64,000 bases of DNA from Acidimicrobiia bacterium (GTDB lineage Bacteria; Actinomycetota; Acidimicrobiia; Acidimicrobiales; Poriferisodalaceae). This document shows positions 41,719 to 51,000 of this stretch, piece by piece. Under the pieces are notes generated by a model. It ran no database searches, was not told the DNA's origin, and saw only the letters and a list, made by a program, of their open reading frames with translations. Each line of letters begins with the position of its first letter. Within the stretch, counting starts at the first letter, position 1. Position numbers and translations under genes: made by a program. The DNA is taken from contig JAJEFK010000001.1 of assembly GCA_022820505.1 (NCBI GenBank), positions 1 through 64,000 of the forward strand, written 5' to 3'.

Positions 41719-42423
41719 TCAGGCTGCTTCTACGGCGGCGAGGTGCGCGGCGTCGTTGAACCGTCGTACTTGCCACAGGCGCCGCCCGTTGAAATCGAGC
41801 AGTTCCAGCTCGGTGATGGCGGTCACCGAGGTGACCACGCCGACGCCCCGATGACTGGGCGGGATGCCGAAGGCCATCGCCATGGCCGCAGAGGCGATGC
41901 CGCCGTGGCACCCCACAAAGATCGTCTTTCCCGCATGGGCTGCGGCGATGTCGTTGAGCGCCTGTGCAACCCGGTGGCGGAAGCCTGCGCGGCTCTCGCC
42001 GCCGTCCACCACGGGCGCGTATGGCTGGTCCATCGGCTGGATGAACCCGAAGCGCTCGCGCGCCGCCTCCCAGGTCATGCCATCGGCAGGTCCGAGCCGC
42101 ATTTCTTCGAGATCGTCGTGGAGATGGACATCGAGATTCCCGCGCTCGGGCCCGCTGCCGAGTGCTGGCAGCACGATGTCGGTGGTCTCGCGGGCCCTGG
42201 GCAGCGGCGAGGAGTAGACGACGTGCACCTCGGGTTCGCGGCCGGCTGCGAACCGGTCGCGCAGCGCCGCCGCTTGGGCGCGGCCCCGGTCGGTGAGGCC
42301 CCGACACCCCTGGGGTCCGCCGACGATTCCTTCGGCCATGGCGACGGATTCGCCGTGCCGGACGATCAGCAGCCGCGAGAGCAGTTGCTCGTCAGCCATA
42401 TCGCCTGCTGCCGACATCCACAC
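41719..42423 (-). CDS. Histidine phosphatase (phosphoglycerate-mutase-like) family protein
   Basis: Residues near the N-terminus contain the RHG motif LLIVRHGESVAMAEG, with the phospho-accepting His. The second catalytic His is in IFVGCHGGIASAAM near the C-terminus. Length is 234 aa. The substrate cannot be assigned. Its start overlaps the end of the upstream small gene by 32 bp. Confidence 0.9.
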   Translation of the reverse strand: MWMSAAGDMADEQLLSRLLIVRHGESVAMAEGIVGGPQGCRGLTDRGRAQAAALRDRFAAGREPEVHVVYSSPLPRARETTDIVLPALGSGPERGNLDVHLHDDLEEMRLGPADGMTWEAARERFGFIQPMDQPYAPVVDGGESRAGFRHRVAQALNDIAAAHAGKTIFVGCHGGIASAAMAMAFGIPPSHRGVGVVTSVTAITELELLDFNGRRLWQVRRFNDAAHLAAVEAA

Positions 42424-42778
42424 CGCAAGACTCTAGGTGTGCGCAACGGCTGCCGTTCGGCGCGGCGCCAGCCGGAGAGGTCGGCTCAGCCACCGTGCAG
42501 GCCGTGGTGAGTCTCAGTGAAGCCGGGTCGAACACCGGCACGGCTCCACTCCGTGCCTCCCTGGCCACGCAGAGCCCGGGAATGCCCTCGGCCGCTGTGA
42601 CGACAGCGCCCACCGCGTCGACGAGATGCTCCGATTGACGCGAGAACACAAGCGCCTGGACGCCGTCGTGGGCCGCCGCAGCCGGGCGGGAGTAGCCGGC
42701 GCCTTCCAGCCGCTCGACCGTCGAAGCAACGGTTAGGTCGGCGCCGTCGACAAACAAACAGAATTCATGCGTGGTCAT
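42392..42778 (-). CDS. Hypothetical protein, 128 aa
   Basis: The start at ATG 42778 (MTTHEFCLFVDGADLTVAST) is preferred; the longer upstream frame is compositionally unlike the rest. The pattern VERLEGAGYSRPAAAAHDGV, then LVFSRQSEHLVDAVGAVVTA resembles a small bacterial family of two-strand, two-helix proteins of unknown function. An AT-rich upstream stretch contains TTGACG on the minus strand (plus positions 42884-42889), a possible -35 box. Confidence 0.55.
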   Translation of the reverse strand: MTTHEFCLFVDGADLTVASTVERLEGAGYSRPAAAAHDGVQALVFSRQSEHLVDAVGAVVTAAEGIPGLCVAREARSGAVPVFDPASLRLTTACTVAEPTSPAGAAPNGSRCAHLESCGVDVGSRRYG

Positions 42779-43067
42779 CACAGGCGCGTCACCTCTCGCT
42801 GCATCGCTTGATGCCGGAAGCCGTGGTCGCATGGCCAAGCGTCCGGCCGGTCTGCGGCACTCTAGTAGCGATTGCTTATCTACCGTCAAGAGCTTTAGTT
42901 TCAACTCATTTCCATATTTTCCGTGTAGTCTAGGAATCTGTCTCTGGCAATCTGTTCGGGGCGGCCGCCGGCCCGCACGCCGCAGCGGGCGTGCATTCGC
43001 CAGCGGGACAGTCCGGAGCGCCGCGCCGACGCGACCGGAAGGTGCCTGGGCCGTAGCCTGCGGCCCG

Positions 43068-43709
43068 ATGACAGGTGACACGGGGATGTCAACGCCGCAG
43101 CACATCGCCTATCGAGCGATGGTGGCCTCCGACGTCGGCTCGGTTCCTGTGGGGTGCATGGGCGAACCTGACGAGCTGGCAGAGCGGATCGCCAGCCTTG
43201 GATCCGCTGCGATCCTGGCATTCGAGGGAGACCGCCACGTCGGGCAGCTGCAGTTCCGGAGGTACATCCCCGGACAGCGAAGCCCCAACAACATCTGGGA
43301 TCCGGTGTACTGGATGGACTTCGACGGCCGGGCACCGACCCTTCCCCCCCGCACGATCAGCGTCTTCTGCTATCACGTCGGCCAGCTTGACGACACCGAC
43401 GACCGCGACAGCCGCTACTTCGGTCGGGGCATCGGGGCCGGACTGCTCGACCGCATGCTGGAGTGGGCGGCCGCCACCGGCGCGGCGGCCGTGGTTGCGA
43501 AGGCGTCGCCGTCGTTGAGGCCGGTGATGGGCTTCATGGGCGGTCAGCCCGTCGAGGTCTACGAGGAGCGAGGCTTCCAGACTGTCGCAAGCTGGTCCGA
43601 CCCCGATCTCGCCGCGGCGGTCGTCGAGCGTGGCATCGCGACCACTGAACAGCTCCCGGCCGCGGCCACCGTCAGCTGCTGCGTCCTGAACCTTTCCGAG
43701 CGCCGCTGA
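43068..43709 (+). CDS. GNAT-family N-acetyltransferase-like protein
   Basis: This 213-aa protein contains an N-terminal strand and helix (YRAMVASDVGSVPVGCMG), a central strand FEGDRHVGQLQFRRY, and a pyrophosphate-loop-like segment RYFGRGIGAGLLDRMLEWA that binds acetyl-CoA in GNAT enzymes. The C-terminal segment YEERGFQTV is also typical. The start is ATG 43068; ATG 43086 is an alternative. Substrate unknown. The 289 bp before it (42779-43067) include a lower-G+C island that may hold divergent promoters. Confidence 0.78.
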   Translation: MTGDTGMSTPQHIAYRAMVASDVGSVPVGCMGEPDELAERIASLGSAAILAFEGDRHVGQLQFRRYIPGQRSPNNIWDPVYWMDFDGRAPTLPPRTISVFCYHVGQLDDTDDRDSRYFGRGIGAGLLDRMLEWAAATGAAAVVAKASPSLRPVMGFMGGQPVEVYEERGFQTVASWSDPDLAAAVVERGIATTEQLPAAATVSCCVLNLSERR

Positions 43710-43776
43710 CAGAGCCTTCGGCCGATTCCTGAGCCGTAGCCTGCAGGACGGCGAGTAGCGAACACCGGAGGTTGTG

Positions 43777-45081
43777 ATGGGATCGATCACCTCAGACATC
43801 GAGCCAACCGTCGATCCGGCCGAGGTGGGCTTCGACGCCGGTCGGCTGGAGCGCATTGCCGCTCACCTGGATCGATATGTCGACGACGGGCGCCTGCCGG
43901 GCGTGTCGGTGCTGCTGACGCGCGGCGGCCAGACCGCCTACACACACCGCTACGGCCAGCGAGACTGCGAGCGGTCGCTGCCGGTCACCGCAGACACCAT
44001 CTATCGCATCTACTCGATGACCAAGCCGATCGTGTCGATCGCCGCGATGCAGCTGTACGAGCAAGGGTGCTTCCAGTTGAAGGATCCGGTCTCGCGTTGG
44101 ATCCCGGAGTTTGCGAACGCACGCGTCTTCGCCGGCGGCAACGTGATGCAGTACCAGACGCGAGAACCGGCGAGCGAAGTGACCGTCCACAGCCTGCTCA
44201 CCCACACGTCCGGCCTCACCTACGACTTCCACTTCGCCAACGAGGTCGACGCGCTGTACCGGGCCAACGGCTTCAACTGGGGTGCACCCGGCAATCTCGA
44301 AGAGACCTGCGAGGCGCTGGCCTCGCTGCCGCTGCTGTTCGATCCGGGCACCGAGTGGAACTACAGCTACTCCACCGATGTTCTGGGCCGTGTCGTCGAG
44401 GTCGTCTCGGGTCAGTCGCTCGACGAGTACCTCGTCGACCACGTGACCGGGCCGCTCGGCATGACCGACACGCGCTTTCAGGTGCCACCCGCCGACATCG
44501 AGCGCTTTGCGGCCAACTACACGACAGCCACGCTGGCGGCACGCGAGGCAGCGGGCAACACGGGGCCGACGCCCCCGGCATACCGGCCCGACGACCCGGG
44601 CCTGGCGCGCACGCTGATGGATGACCCGCGCTCGTCGGCCTACCTGGGGCCGCCCAAGATCCTCTCCGGCGGCGGGGGACTGGTGTCGACGATGGGCGAT
44701 TACCACCGGTTCACCCAGATGCTGCGGAACGGCGGCCAACTGGACGGCGTCCGCACCATCGGCCGGCGCACCCTCGAGTTCATGGCCAGCAATCACCTGC
44801 CGGGCGGCACCGACCTCACCGAGTGCGGCCGGGCATTGTTCTCCGAGGCGGCCTTCGACGGTGTCGGCTTCGGCCTGGGTTTCTCGGTGGTGCTCGATCC
44901 CGCCAAGGCGAAGGTGGTTTCCAGCAAGGGCGAGTTCGCCTGGGGAGGAGCTGCGTCGACGGCGTTCTGGGTGGATCCGGTCGAGGACATCACCCTCGTC
45001 TTCCTGACGCAGCTGCTGCCCTCCAGCGTCCACCCGATCCGCCCCGAGCTGAAGGCGCTCGTGTACCAGGCGCTGGTGTGA
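43777..45081 (+). CDS. Serine hydrolase, beta-lactamase class C / esterase family
   Basis: This 434-aa protein has the SxxK motif Ser80-Met-Thr-Lys83 in YRIYSMTKPIVSIAA. The second motif is Tyr-containing WNYSYSTDVLGRVVE, and a late segment ILSGGGGLVSTMGDYHRF is typical. There is no signal peptide, so an intracellular esterase is likelier than a beta-lactamase. The preferred start is ATG 43777, directly after GTG 43774. It overlaps mycothione reductase by one base (TGATG). Confidence 0.9.
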   Translation: MGSITSDIEPTVDPAEVGFDAGRLERIAAHLDRYVDDGRLPGVSVLLTRGGQTAYTHRYGQRDCERSLPVTADTIYRIYSMTKPIVSIAAMQLYEQGCFQLKDPVSRWIPEFANARVFAGGNVMQYQTREPASEVTVHSLLTHTSGLTYDFHFANEVDALYRANGFNWGAPGNLEETCEALASLPLLFDPGTEWNYSYSTDVLGRVVEVVSGQSLDEYLVDHVTGPLGMTDTRFQVPPADIERFAANYTTATLAAREAAGNTGPTPPAYRPDDPGLARTLMDDPRSSAYLGPPKILSGGGGLVSTMGDYHRFTQMLRNGGQLDGVRTIGRRTLEFMASNHLPGGTDLTECGRALFSEAAFDGVGFGLGFSVVLDPAKAKVVSSKGEFAWGGAASTAFWVDPVEDITLVFLTQLLPSSVHPIRPELKALVYQALV

Positions 45082-46517
45082 TGGCCGATTTCGACCTGGT
45101 CATCGTCGGCACCGGCTCGGCCAATTCCATTCCCGGTCCCGAGTTCGACGACTGGTCGATTGCGATCGTCGAACGCGACACGTTCGGTGGCACCTGTCTG
45201 AACGTGGGCTGCATTCCCTCCAAGATGTTCGTGTACGCAGCCGATGTTGCCGACACCATCGCGACGGCGGGCGACTACGGCATCGCCGCCAGCTTTGACA
45301 GCGCCGACTGGCCTGCCATTCGAGATCGCGTCTTCGGCCGCATCGATCCCATCGCCAGCGGGGGACGCGACTACCGCTTCGGCGCCGAATGCCCCAACAT
45401 CACCGTGTTCGAGGGTGACGCCCGTTTCGTGAGCGACCGGCGCCTGGCGGTGCGCATGGGCGACGGCAGCACCGAATCGGTGTCCGGGCGGCATGTGGTG
45501 CTCGGGGCCGGCGCTCGGGCATTCCTGCCGCCGTACCGCGGCCTGGGCACGGTGCCGTTCCACACCTCTGACACCGTGATGCGGCTGGATTCGTTGCCGG
45601 AGTCGATGATCGTGCTTGGCGGCGGATACATCGCCTGCGAGCTGGGCTACGTGTTCTCGGCGCTGGGAACCAACGTCACGGTGGTCAACCGGGGTGAGCG
45701 GCTGCTGCGGGCCGAGGACGACGACGTGTCTGCGGCATTCACGACGGCGGCGCAGCGCCACTTCGACCTGCGCCTCGGCGCGACGGTGACCGCAGTACGT
45801 GGTGGAGCGGGGGATTTCGCATACGCCGCCGACGGCACGCCCAGTGCCCACGGCAACTCCTACACGGTCGAATTCGACCGTGGCGGGCGTGCCGAGTCGG
45901 TGAGCGCCGATGTGCTGCTGGTGGCCACAGGCCGGGTGCCCAACGGCGATCAGCTCGCCCTCGACCTTGCAGGAGTGGATGACGACGACGGCCGCGTGCT
46001 GACCGATGAGTACTACCGCACCTCGGCGCCGGGCGTCTGGGCCTTCGGCGACCTGTCGAGCGAGACCCAGCTCAAGCATCTCGCCAACGCGCAGGTGCGG
46101 GCGCTGAGGCACAACCTGCTGGTGGCCGAGGGGCAAGCCGACGGCCCCATGCGCACCGTCCGGGAGGATCTGGTTCCCCATGCGGTGTTCTCGCACCCGC
46201 AGGTCGCGTCGGTCGGCCTCACCGAGCGCGATGCCCGGGCGGCGGGTCTGCCGATCTCGGTAGCCAACAAGCCCTTCGGCCACACGGCGTACGGCTGGGC
46301 GATGGAGGACACCGCCAGCTTCGCCAAGCTCATCGCGCACGCCGAGACCCGCGAGCTGCTCGGCGCACACATCATCGGCCCCCAGGCGTCCACGCTGATC
46401 CAGCAGCTCATCCAGGGCATGACCTTCGGCCAGACGGTCGACCAGATGGCCCGCGAGCAGTTCTATATCCACCCCGCGCTGACCGAGGTCATCGAGAACG
46501 CCCTGCTCGAGCTGTAG
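45081..46517 (+). CDS. mtr: Mycothione reductase
   Basis: FAD- and NADPH-dependent enzyme that reduces mycothiol disulfide. The 478-aa protein has the dinucleotide fold IVGTGSANSIPG, the redox pair in GGTCLNVGCIPSKM, and blocks shared with characterised mycobacterial Mtr: FGRIDPIASGGRDYR, HTSDTVMRLDSLPE, YGWAMEDTASFAKLI, and IHPALTEVIENALLEL with the catalytic His. The first Gly motif GTGSAN differs from the GxGxxG of lipoamide dehydrogenase, as in Mtr. Translational coupling to the serine hydrolase is likely. Confidence 0.93.
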   Translation: MADFDLVIVGTGSANSIPGPEFDDWSIAIVERDTFGGTCLNVGCIPSKMFVYAADVADTIATAGDYGIAASFDSADWPAIRDRVFGRIDPIASGGRDYRFGAECPNITVFEGDARFVSDRRLAVRMGDGSTESVSGRHVVLGAGARAFLPPYRGLGTVPFHTSDTVMRLDSLPESMIVLGGGYIACELGYVFSALGTNVTVVNRGERLLRAEDDDVSAAFTTAAQRHFDLRLGATVTAVRGGAGDFAYAADGTPSAHGNSYTVEFDRGGRAESVSADVLLVATGRVPNGDQLALDLAGVDDDDGRVLTDEYYRTSAPGVWAFGDLSSETQLKHLANAQVRALRHNLLVAEGQADGPMRTVREDLVPHAVFSHPQVASVGLTERDARAAGLPISVANKPFGHTAYGWAMEDTASFAKLIAHAETRELLGAHIIGPQASTLIQQLIQGMTFGQTVDQMAREQFYIHPALTEVIENALLEL

Positions 46518-46537
46518 CCAGCCGCGGTCAGTCGGGT

Positions 46538-47515
46538 TCAGTCGATGCGACGGGCGTCGGGGATGAGGTTGATCTCCCAGATCACCTCTTCGAGCCGGTC
46601 CTCGGCCGAGACCGCCTCGTAGCGGCACGGCCGCTCAGGCGTGACCGTCGACGGCGCGGGGGCGAGGATCGTGGACGGGCGTGGGTGGCAGAACTGCACC
46701 ACGCTGAGCCGGCTGGTGTGCTGGCCTGGGTCGGCCTTGACGCGGTGCCAGCCGGCGCCGATCAGGCCGTTGGTGACGTGCTCCAGCATGATCCCCGAGT
46801 TGACGATGACGTGATCGTCCGGCGGCGCGGCATCGACCCACTCATCGTCGATGCGCACCTGCAGCCCGCGGTCGGTGGCCCTGGGCAGGGCGGTGATGAG
46901 GTTGATGTCGGCGTGCTCGTCGGCCCAGACGTGGCCCTCGCTGCCGCCGCCCGGGGCGTGTGACATGGGCGGGTAGTGGATGGCCCGGCTCAGGTGCGTG
47001 CCGTAGGTGGTCATCCGGTCGAAGTAGGTCTCGTGGGCGCCGATGCCCTCGGCGATCACGCGCAGGAAGCGTCGCTGCAGCTCCACCAGCCGCCGATGGA
47101 ACTCAGTGAGCGTCGCGCCGGCGCCGTCGATGTCGTCGTCGGGGAAGATCGACGGCCGGTACCAGCGGCCGTACTGCACGGTGAGCGGGTGGCCGGCGGG
47201 CGGTTGATCGCTCCAGTTGAACATCTCCTTCCAATCGGGAAGGTCGGAGATGGCGGCGGTCTCGGTGAGTCGGCCGGTGTAGCCGCGGGCGCCGAACGAC
47301 TCCGCGTCGAGGTAGCGCTTCTTGGCGTCGGCCCCCAGCGCGAAGAACCGGCCCAGCACGTCGTACGCATCGTCGAGCAACCCGCCGGAGAGATCGTGGG
47401 CCGTATAGACGAAGCCCGTCCGGAGGCTCGACATCACGCCGTCGGTGACCGCCTTGCGCTGTGCCGCCGAGCCGTGCTCGAACGCCAGCAGGTCGACATC
47501 CAGAATCTCGTCCAT
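46538..47515 (-). CDS. 2-oxoglutarate/Fe(II) oxygenase, isopenicillin-N-synthase-like
   Basis: The 325-aa protein has the double-stranded beta-helix core with iron ligands His and Asp in WADEHADINLITAL and the distal His in NGLIGAGWHRVK. The Arg-x-Ser motif follows in HTSRLSVVQF. The N-terminal helix region (DLLAFEHGSAAQRKAV) is typical. Substrates of this broad family cannot be predicted. It is co-directional with the NadD-like and selD genes, 8 bp downstream. Confidence 0.9.
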   Translation of the reverse strand: MDEILDVDLLAFEHGSAAQRKAVTDGVMSSLRTGFVYTAHDLSGGLLDDAYDVLGRFFALGADAKKRYLDAESFGARGYTGRLTETAAISDLPDWKEMFNWSDQPPAGHPLTVQYGRWYRPSIFPDDDIDGAGATLTEFHRRLVELQRRFLRVIAEGIGAHETYFDRMTTYGTHLSRAIHYPPMSHAPGGGSEGHVWADEHADINLITALPRATDRGLQVRIDDEWVDAAPPDDHVIVNSGIMLEHVTNGLIGAGWHRVKADPGQHTSRLSVVQFCHPRPSTILAPAPSTVTPERPCRYEAVSAEDRLEEVIWEINLIPDARRID

Positions 47516-47523
47516 AGTGCCCT

Positions 47524-48111
47524 TCAGTCTTCCCGCTGGCGCGCCAACCAGGCCTCGTAGCGAGCTTGGTCGGTCCAGGCACCGGTCTCTGCGTCGAAGC
47601 GAGCCGCTTCGGGTGCCATCAGGGCCGGGTCGGTGGAGCGGGCCTGGGTGCTCGACACGGTGCCCACCCAGTCGGGCAGGTCGAGCACGAGTTCAGTGGG
47701 GCAATCGTGCGGGGGGCGGGCGGCGATGGCGACGGTCGGCAGCGCAGCGATGGACGCATCCCGGTGCGCTGGATCGTTGCCGTAGAAGACCGGGTCGTGG
47801 ATCTGCTGCCACTTGTCTGCGCCCATGACGATCACATCGAATCCGGCAGCGATATCCGACAGCAGCTGCGCGTCGGTGACGTCGATCTCGAGCCAGTCGA
47901 TCGGCGCAGCGACCTCGGTGAGCACCGCGATCCGGTCGGCGAGGCGCGGGCGTTGCACGTCTTCCTTGGCGAGCGCCACCCGGCTCACGGTCCACACGAG
48001 CACATCGAGGCGGTGCTGTTCGATCACGGCTTCGCTGATGGCGAGATGGGCCGTCGTGGGCGGGTTGAACGAGCCGGGAAACACCCCCCGCCGCTGCGTG
48101 CTAGCGGACAC
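47524..48111 (-). CDS. NadD-like nucleotidyltransferase
   Basis: This 195-aa protein has the HxGH-type motif in GSFNPPTTAHLAISEA and a C-terminal SSTQARS motif, both diagnostic for nicotinate/nicotinamide-mononucleotide adenylyltransferases and relatives. It differs from canonical NadD in other blocks (VIVMGADKWQQIHDP). It starts at GTG 48111, 4 bp after selD, so co-transcription is likely. A second, dedicated NadD may exist elsewhere. Confidence 0.82.
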   Translation of the reverse strand: MSASTQRRGVFPGSFNPPTTAHLAISEAVIEQHRLDVLVWTVSRVALAKEDVQRPRLADRIAVLTEVAAPIDWLEIDVTDAQLLSDIAAGFDVIVMGADKWQQIHDPVFYGNDPAHRDASIAALPTVAIAARPPHDCPTELVLDLPDWVGTVSSTQARSTDPALMAPEAARFDAETGAWTDQARYEAWLARQRED

Positions 48112-48115
48112 TTCC

Positions 48116-49249
48116 TCAGCCTGCGTCTGTTGCGGTGTCTCCGGTGACGGCGCCCGCGATCGTGATCGATCCCGCCGTGCCGCTGCTGCCGTCGGCGAGT
48201 TCGCCGATCACTGCGGCGTCATGGCCGCTGTCGCGCAGCTCGCGCACAGCGTCGCCGGCGCGTGCGGGATCGCAGCTGAACAGCAGGCCGCCCGAAGTTT
48301 GGGGATCGCCGAGCACGGTGCGGGTGAGCTCGTCGCTGCCGTCGAGGCGCTCGGCCAGGTGATCCAGGTTGCGGCCGGTGCCCCCGGGCACGAAGCCGCC
48401 GGTGGCGAGCCCGACCACATCGGGCAGCAGCGGCACTGCGCCGGCATCCACCACGGCACTCGCTTCGCTGGCCGCGGCGAGTTCTGCGAGGTGTCCCAGC
48501 AGTCCGAACCCGGTGATGTCGGTGGCCGCTGTGGCTCCTGCCCTGATGGCCGCGGCGGCGGCTGTGTCGTTGAGCCGGCACATCTCGGCCACGCCGGCCT
48601 CGTAGGCCGCATGCAGGTCGCCGCCCGGCTCGACGGCCTCGGGGCCCGAACGCTTCAGCGCGGTCGCGAGCAGGCCGGTGCCGAGCGGCTTGGTGATCAC
48701 GAGCGCCTGGCCCGCCTGGCCGCCGGCGTTGGTGAGCAGGCCCGTGCCGTCGCTGGCCGGCCGGCAGGTGCCAGTCACCGACATGCCATAGAGCGGCTCG
48801 GGCGCGTCGATGGTGTGACCGCCGGCCACCACCCAGCCGCCGTCCGCCGCGGCATCCGCACCGCCGGCGAGCACCTCGCCCAGCAAGTCCAGCGGGAGCA
48901 CATCGCGCGGCCAGGCCGCCAAGTTGAGGGCGAACAGCGGACTGGCACCCATCGCGTAGATGTCGCTGGCGGCATTCGCCGCCGCGATGCGCCCCCACGT
49001 GCGCGCATCGTCCACGATCGGTGCGAAGAAGTCGGTCGAGTTCACCAGCAGCCGGTCGCCGTCGAGCCGCCACACGGCGGCATCGTCGCTGGTGTCGGTG
49101 CCGACCACCAGGTCCGGGTGCGACGGGGGAGTCAGGTGGCGCAGAACCTGCGCCAGCTCGGAAGGCCCGAGCTTGCACGCTCAGCCCGCACCGTGGCTGT
49201 ACTGGCTCAGCCGGAACGCCGGGCTGTTCGCAGTGCTGTCGGTGGGCAC
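48116..49249 (-). CDS. selD: Selenide, water dikinase with in-frame UGA (selenocysteine) at the active site
   Basis: SelD makes selenophosphate from selenide and ATP, the selenium donor for selenocysteine. Downstream of codon 48 the protein is a plain SelD (DLVVGTDTSDDAAVWRL, DFFAPIVDDARTWGRIAA, AGGHTIDAPEPLYG). The expected N-terminus is present in the same frame but includes TGA at 49181-49183: SQYSHGAG-U-ACKLGPSE. In E. coli the same stretch is TQYSHGAGCGCK, with catalytic Cys17 at the U position. Reading Sec23 gives 377 aa from GTG 49249, full length. A SECIS-like hairpin follows. Without Sec the gene would start at 49108 and miss its active site. Confidence 0.9.
49155..49173 (-). promoter_or_regulatory. 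SECIS-like hairpin in selD
   Basis: On the coding strand, after seven bases past TGA, AGCTCGG pairs with CCGAGCT around the loop GCCTT. The apical loop starts 15 nt after the TGA and its first base is G. Bacterial SECIS elements need a loop at roughly this distance with G among its first two bases, to be bound by SelB. Pairing is perfect over 7 bp. Confidence 0.75.
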
Positions 49250-49307
49250 AGCGGCAACGGTACCGACGTGGCGACCCGGTTGGCCTCCGGGGTCGGGACC
49301 AGCAGTT

Positions 49308-50234
49308 TCAGTCGTAACTGCAGACGGCGCCGACGATGAGTTTGAGCGCCGGCTCGGCGTCGATGCTGTAGGCGACCTCGCAGTTGGGCGTGGCGTCGGT
49401 GCCGGGCCGCTCGTCGGCCACCGTCATGCCCCGCGTAAGTTCGCCGGCGGTCTCCACGTCGACGTGTCGGGCGCCGAAGGCGAACAGCTCGGGGTGGGTC
49501 ACGGCGAGCACCGCACAGGGGTCGTGCATGGGTGCGGCATCCAGCCCGGCGCGCTCGCGGTAGCCGGCGAGGTAGAAGTCGAACAGGCTCGCAACGAACT
49601 CGGGCACCATGCCGCCCTGCGCTCGCAAGGCGGCAGATTCGTCCGGCCCCACGCAGAGCTGGTGGGTGAGGTTGAGCCCGGCCATGCGAACCAGCGGCAC
49701 ACCGGCGGCGAACACGATCTGGGCGGCATGGGGATCTGCCCAGACGTTGAACTCGGCCGTGGGCGTGACATTGCCCAGCCCGACCGACCCGCCCATGAGC
49801 GAGATGCCCGCCACCCGCCCGACGATGTCCGGCGCCTGGCGGACGGCCAGCGCAATGTTGGTGAGCGGCCCGACGGGCACGAGCCACACGTCGTCGTGCG
49901 CGCGCACCGTCTCGATGATGCAGCCGACAGCGTCGTCGCTCGCCGCCGCCAGGTGCACGTCTGGCCGTGGCGGCCCGTCGAGCCCGGTCGCCCCGTGGGC
50001 ACGCGGCGCATGCGCCGCGGGCACCAGCAGCGGCCGGTCCGCACCCGCATGCACCGGAATGTCCAGTCCGGCGAGCTGGCACATCAGCAGCGCGTTCGCC
50101 GTGGTCATCTCCAGCGGGGCGTTGCCCGACACCGTCGTGATCGCCAGCACTTCGCAGTGGCGGACCGCCAGCAGGATCGCCACCGCATCGTCGTGGCCCG
50201 GATCGCAGTCGAGAATGATCTTCGGTTTCGCCAT
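49308..50234 (-). CDS. Inosine-uridine-preferring nucleoside hydrolase family protein
   Basis: This 308-aa protein starts with the calcium-binding signature DCDPGHDDA (residues about 9-17), followed by TTVSGNAPLEMTTANALL and a central GPLTNIALAVRQ segment. The family cleaves the N-glycosidic bond of ribonucleosides. It is 58 bp upstream of selD on the same strand. Substrate preference is not predictable. Confidence 0.92.
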   Translation of the reverse strand: MAKPKIILDCDPGHDDAVAILLAVRHCEVLAITTVSGNAPLEMTTANALLMCQLAGLDIPVHAGADRPLLVPAAHAPRAHGATGLDGPPRPDVHLAAASDDAVGCIIETVRAHDDVWLVPVGPLTNIALAVRQAPDIVGRVAGISLMGGSVGLGNVTPTAEFNVWADPHAAQIVFAAGVPLVRMAGLNLTHQLCVGPDESAALRAQGGMVPEFVASLFDFYLAGYRERAGLDAAPMHDPCAVLAVTHPELFAFGARHVDVETAGELTRGMTVADERPGTDATPNCEVAYSIDAEPALKLIVGAVCSYD

Positions 50235-50260
50235 GTCGACTGATTCGGGGTCTGCGCGGG

Positions 50261-50977
50261 CTACAGCTTCGTGATGCTGGGCGCGGGGGCGTCAGTCTCG
50301 CCCCAGTAGTGGGGGAGACGCAGATAGCCGAGGCGCGTCAGCTCGACCGCCGAAGCCAGCCCCTGGATCTCCTTGATCCGCTGGATGGAGCGGATGTGCG
50401 AGGCCATCTCGTAGAACAGCATCCAGATCGCGCACTCGAGCGTGTTCACGATCATGCGCTCGTCGTCGGGATCATGCCAAGCACCCCGGGGCAGCACCGT
50501 GATGGCGTCGTCCCAGAAGAGCGTGCTGTGACGTGACTCCACCATCTCGCGGAAGGTCTCGATCGGATGGGACGCGACCACGTAGCGCATCCAGCTCAGG
50601 CCCAAGTCCAGCTTGTCGAGCAGGTCGGGCACGTCCCAGAACAGCTCAGGATCCAGCCGCAGATCGTGCTTGTTGTTGGGTCCCTGGTGATGCTCGGACC
50701 ACACGATGGGCTCGGGGATGTCGCCGTCGGGCCACAGCAGCATCCCGCAGCGCCGCTTCGCGAAGATCAGCGACACCCAGGCGATGTGGCTGATCTGGCG
50801 CCGGATCGACCACCACATCAGCTCCCGGTCGGGAGACTGGTCGTCGAGGTCGAGCTGCTCGTCGCTCAGCCCGTCGACCTCGGCGCGCAGCCACAGATCG
50901 ATGTGGGAGAAGTACGGCATCGTGCCGGCTGTGTCGTCAGCCGGCATCTCCAGCACTGAAGGATCGACCCGCGCCAT
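50261..50977 (-). CDS. DinB-like putative metal-binding protein
   Basis: This 238-aa helical protein shows histidines spaced as in DinB/YfiT four-helix bundles: one in RRQISHIAWVSL and another in FYEMASHIRSIQRIKE. These proteins are often thiol-dependent transferases using mycothiol or bacillithiol. The presence of mycothione reductase makes a mycothiol role plausible, but not shown. It ends 26 bp upstream of the nucleoside hydrolase. Confidence 0.65.
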   Translation of the reverse strand: MARVDPSVLEMPADDTAGTMPYFSHIDLWLRAEVDGLSDEQLDLDDQSPDRELMWWSIRRQISHIAWVSLIFAKRRCGMLLWPDGDIPEPIVWSEHHQGPNNKHDLRLDPELFWDVPDLLDKLDLGLSWMRYVVASHPIETFREMVESRHSTLFWDDAITVLPRGAWHDPDDERMIVNTLECAIWMLFYEMASHIRSIQRIKEIQGLASAVELTRLGYLRLPHYWGETDAPAPSITKL

Positions 50978-51000
50978 GCCCAGACGTTAGGCGCGTTCAG

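Noticed and set aside
42779-43105. N-terminal extension of the minus-strand hypothetical gene
   Set aside because: The extension is Arg/Pro-rich and crosses an AT-rich probable promoter region; ATG 42778 gives a protein that fits a small-protein pattern.
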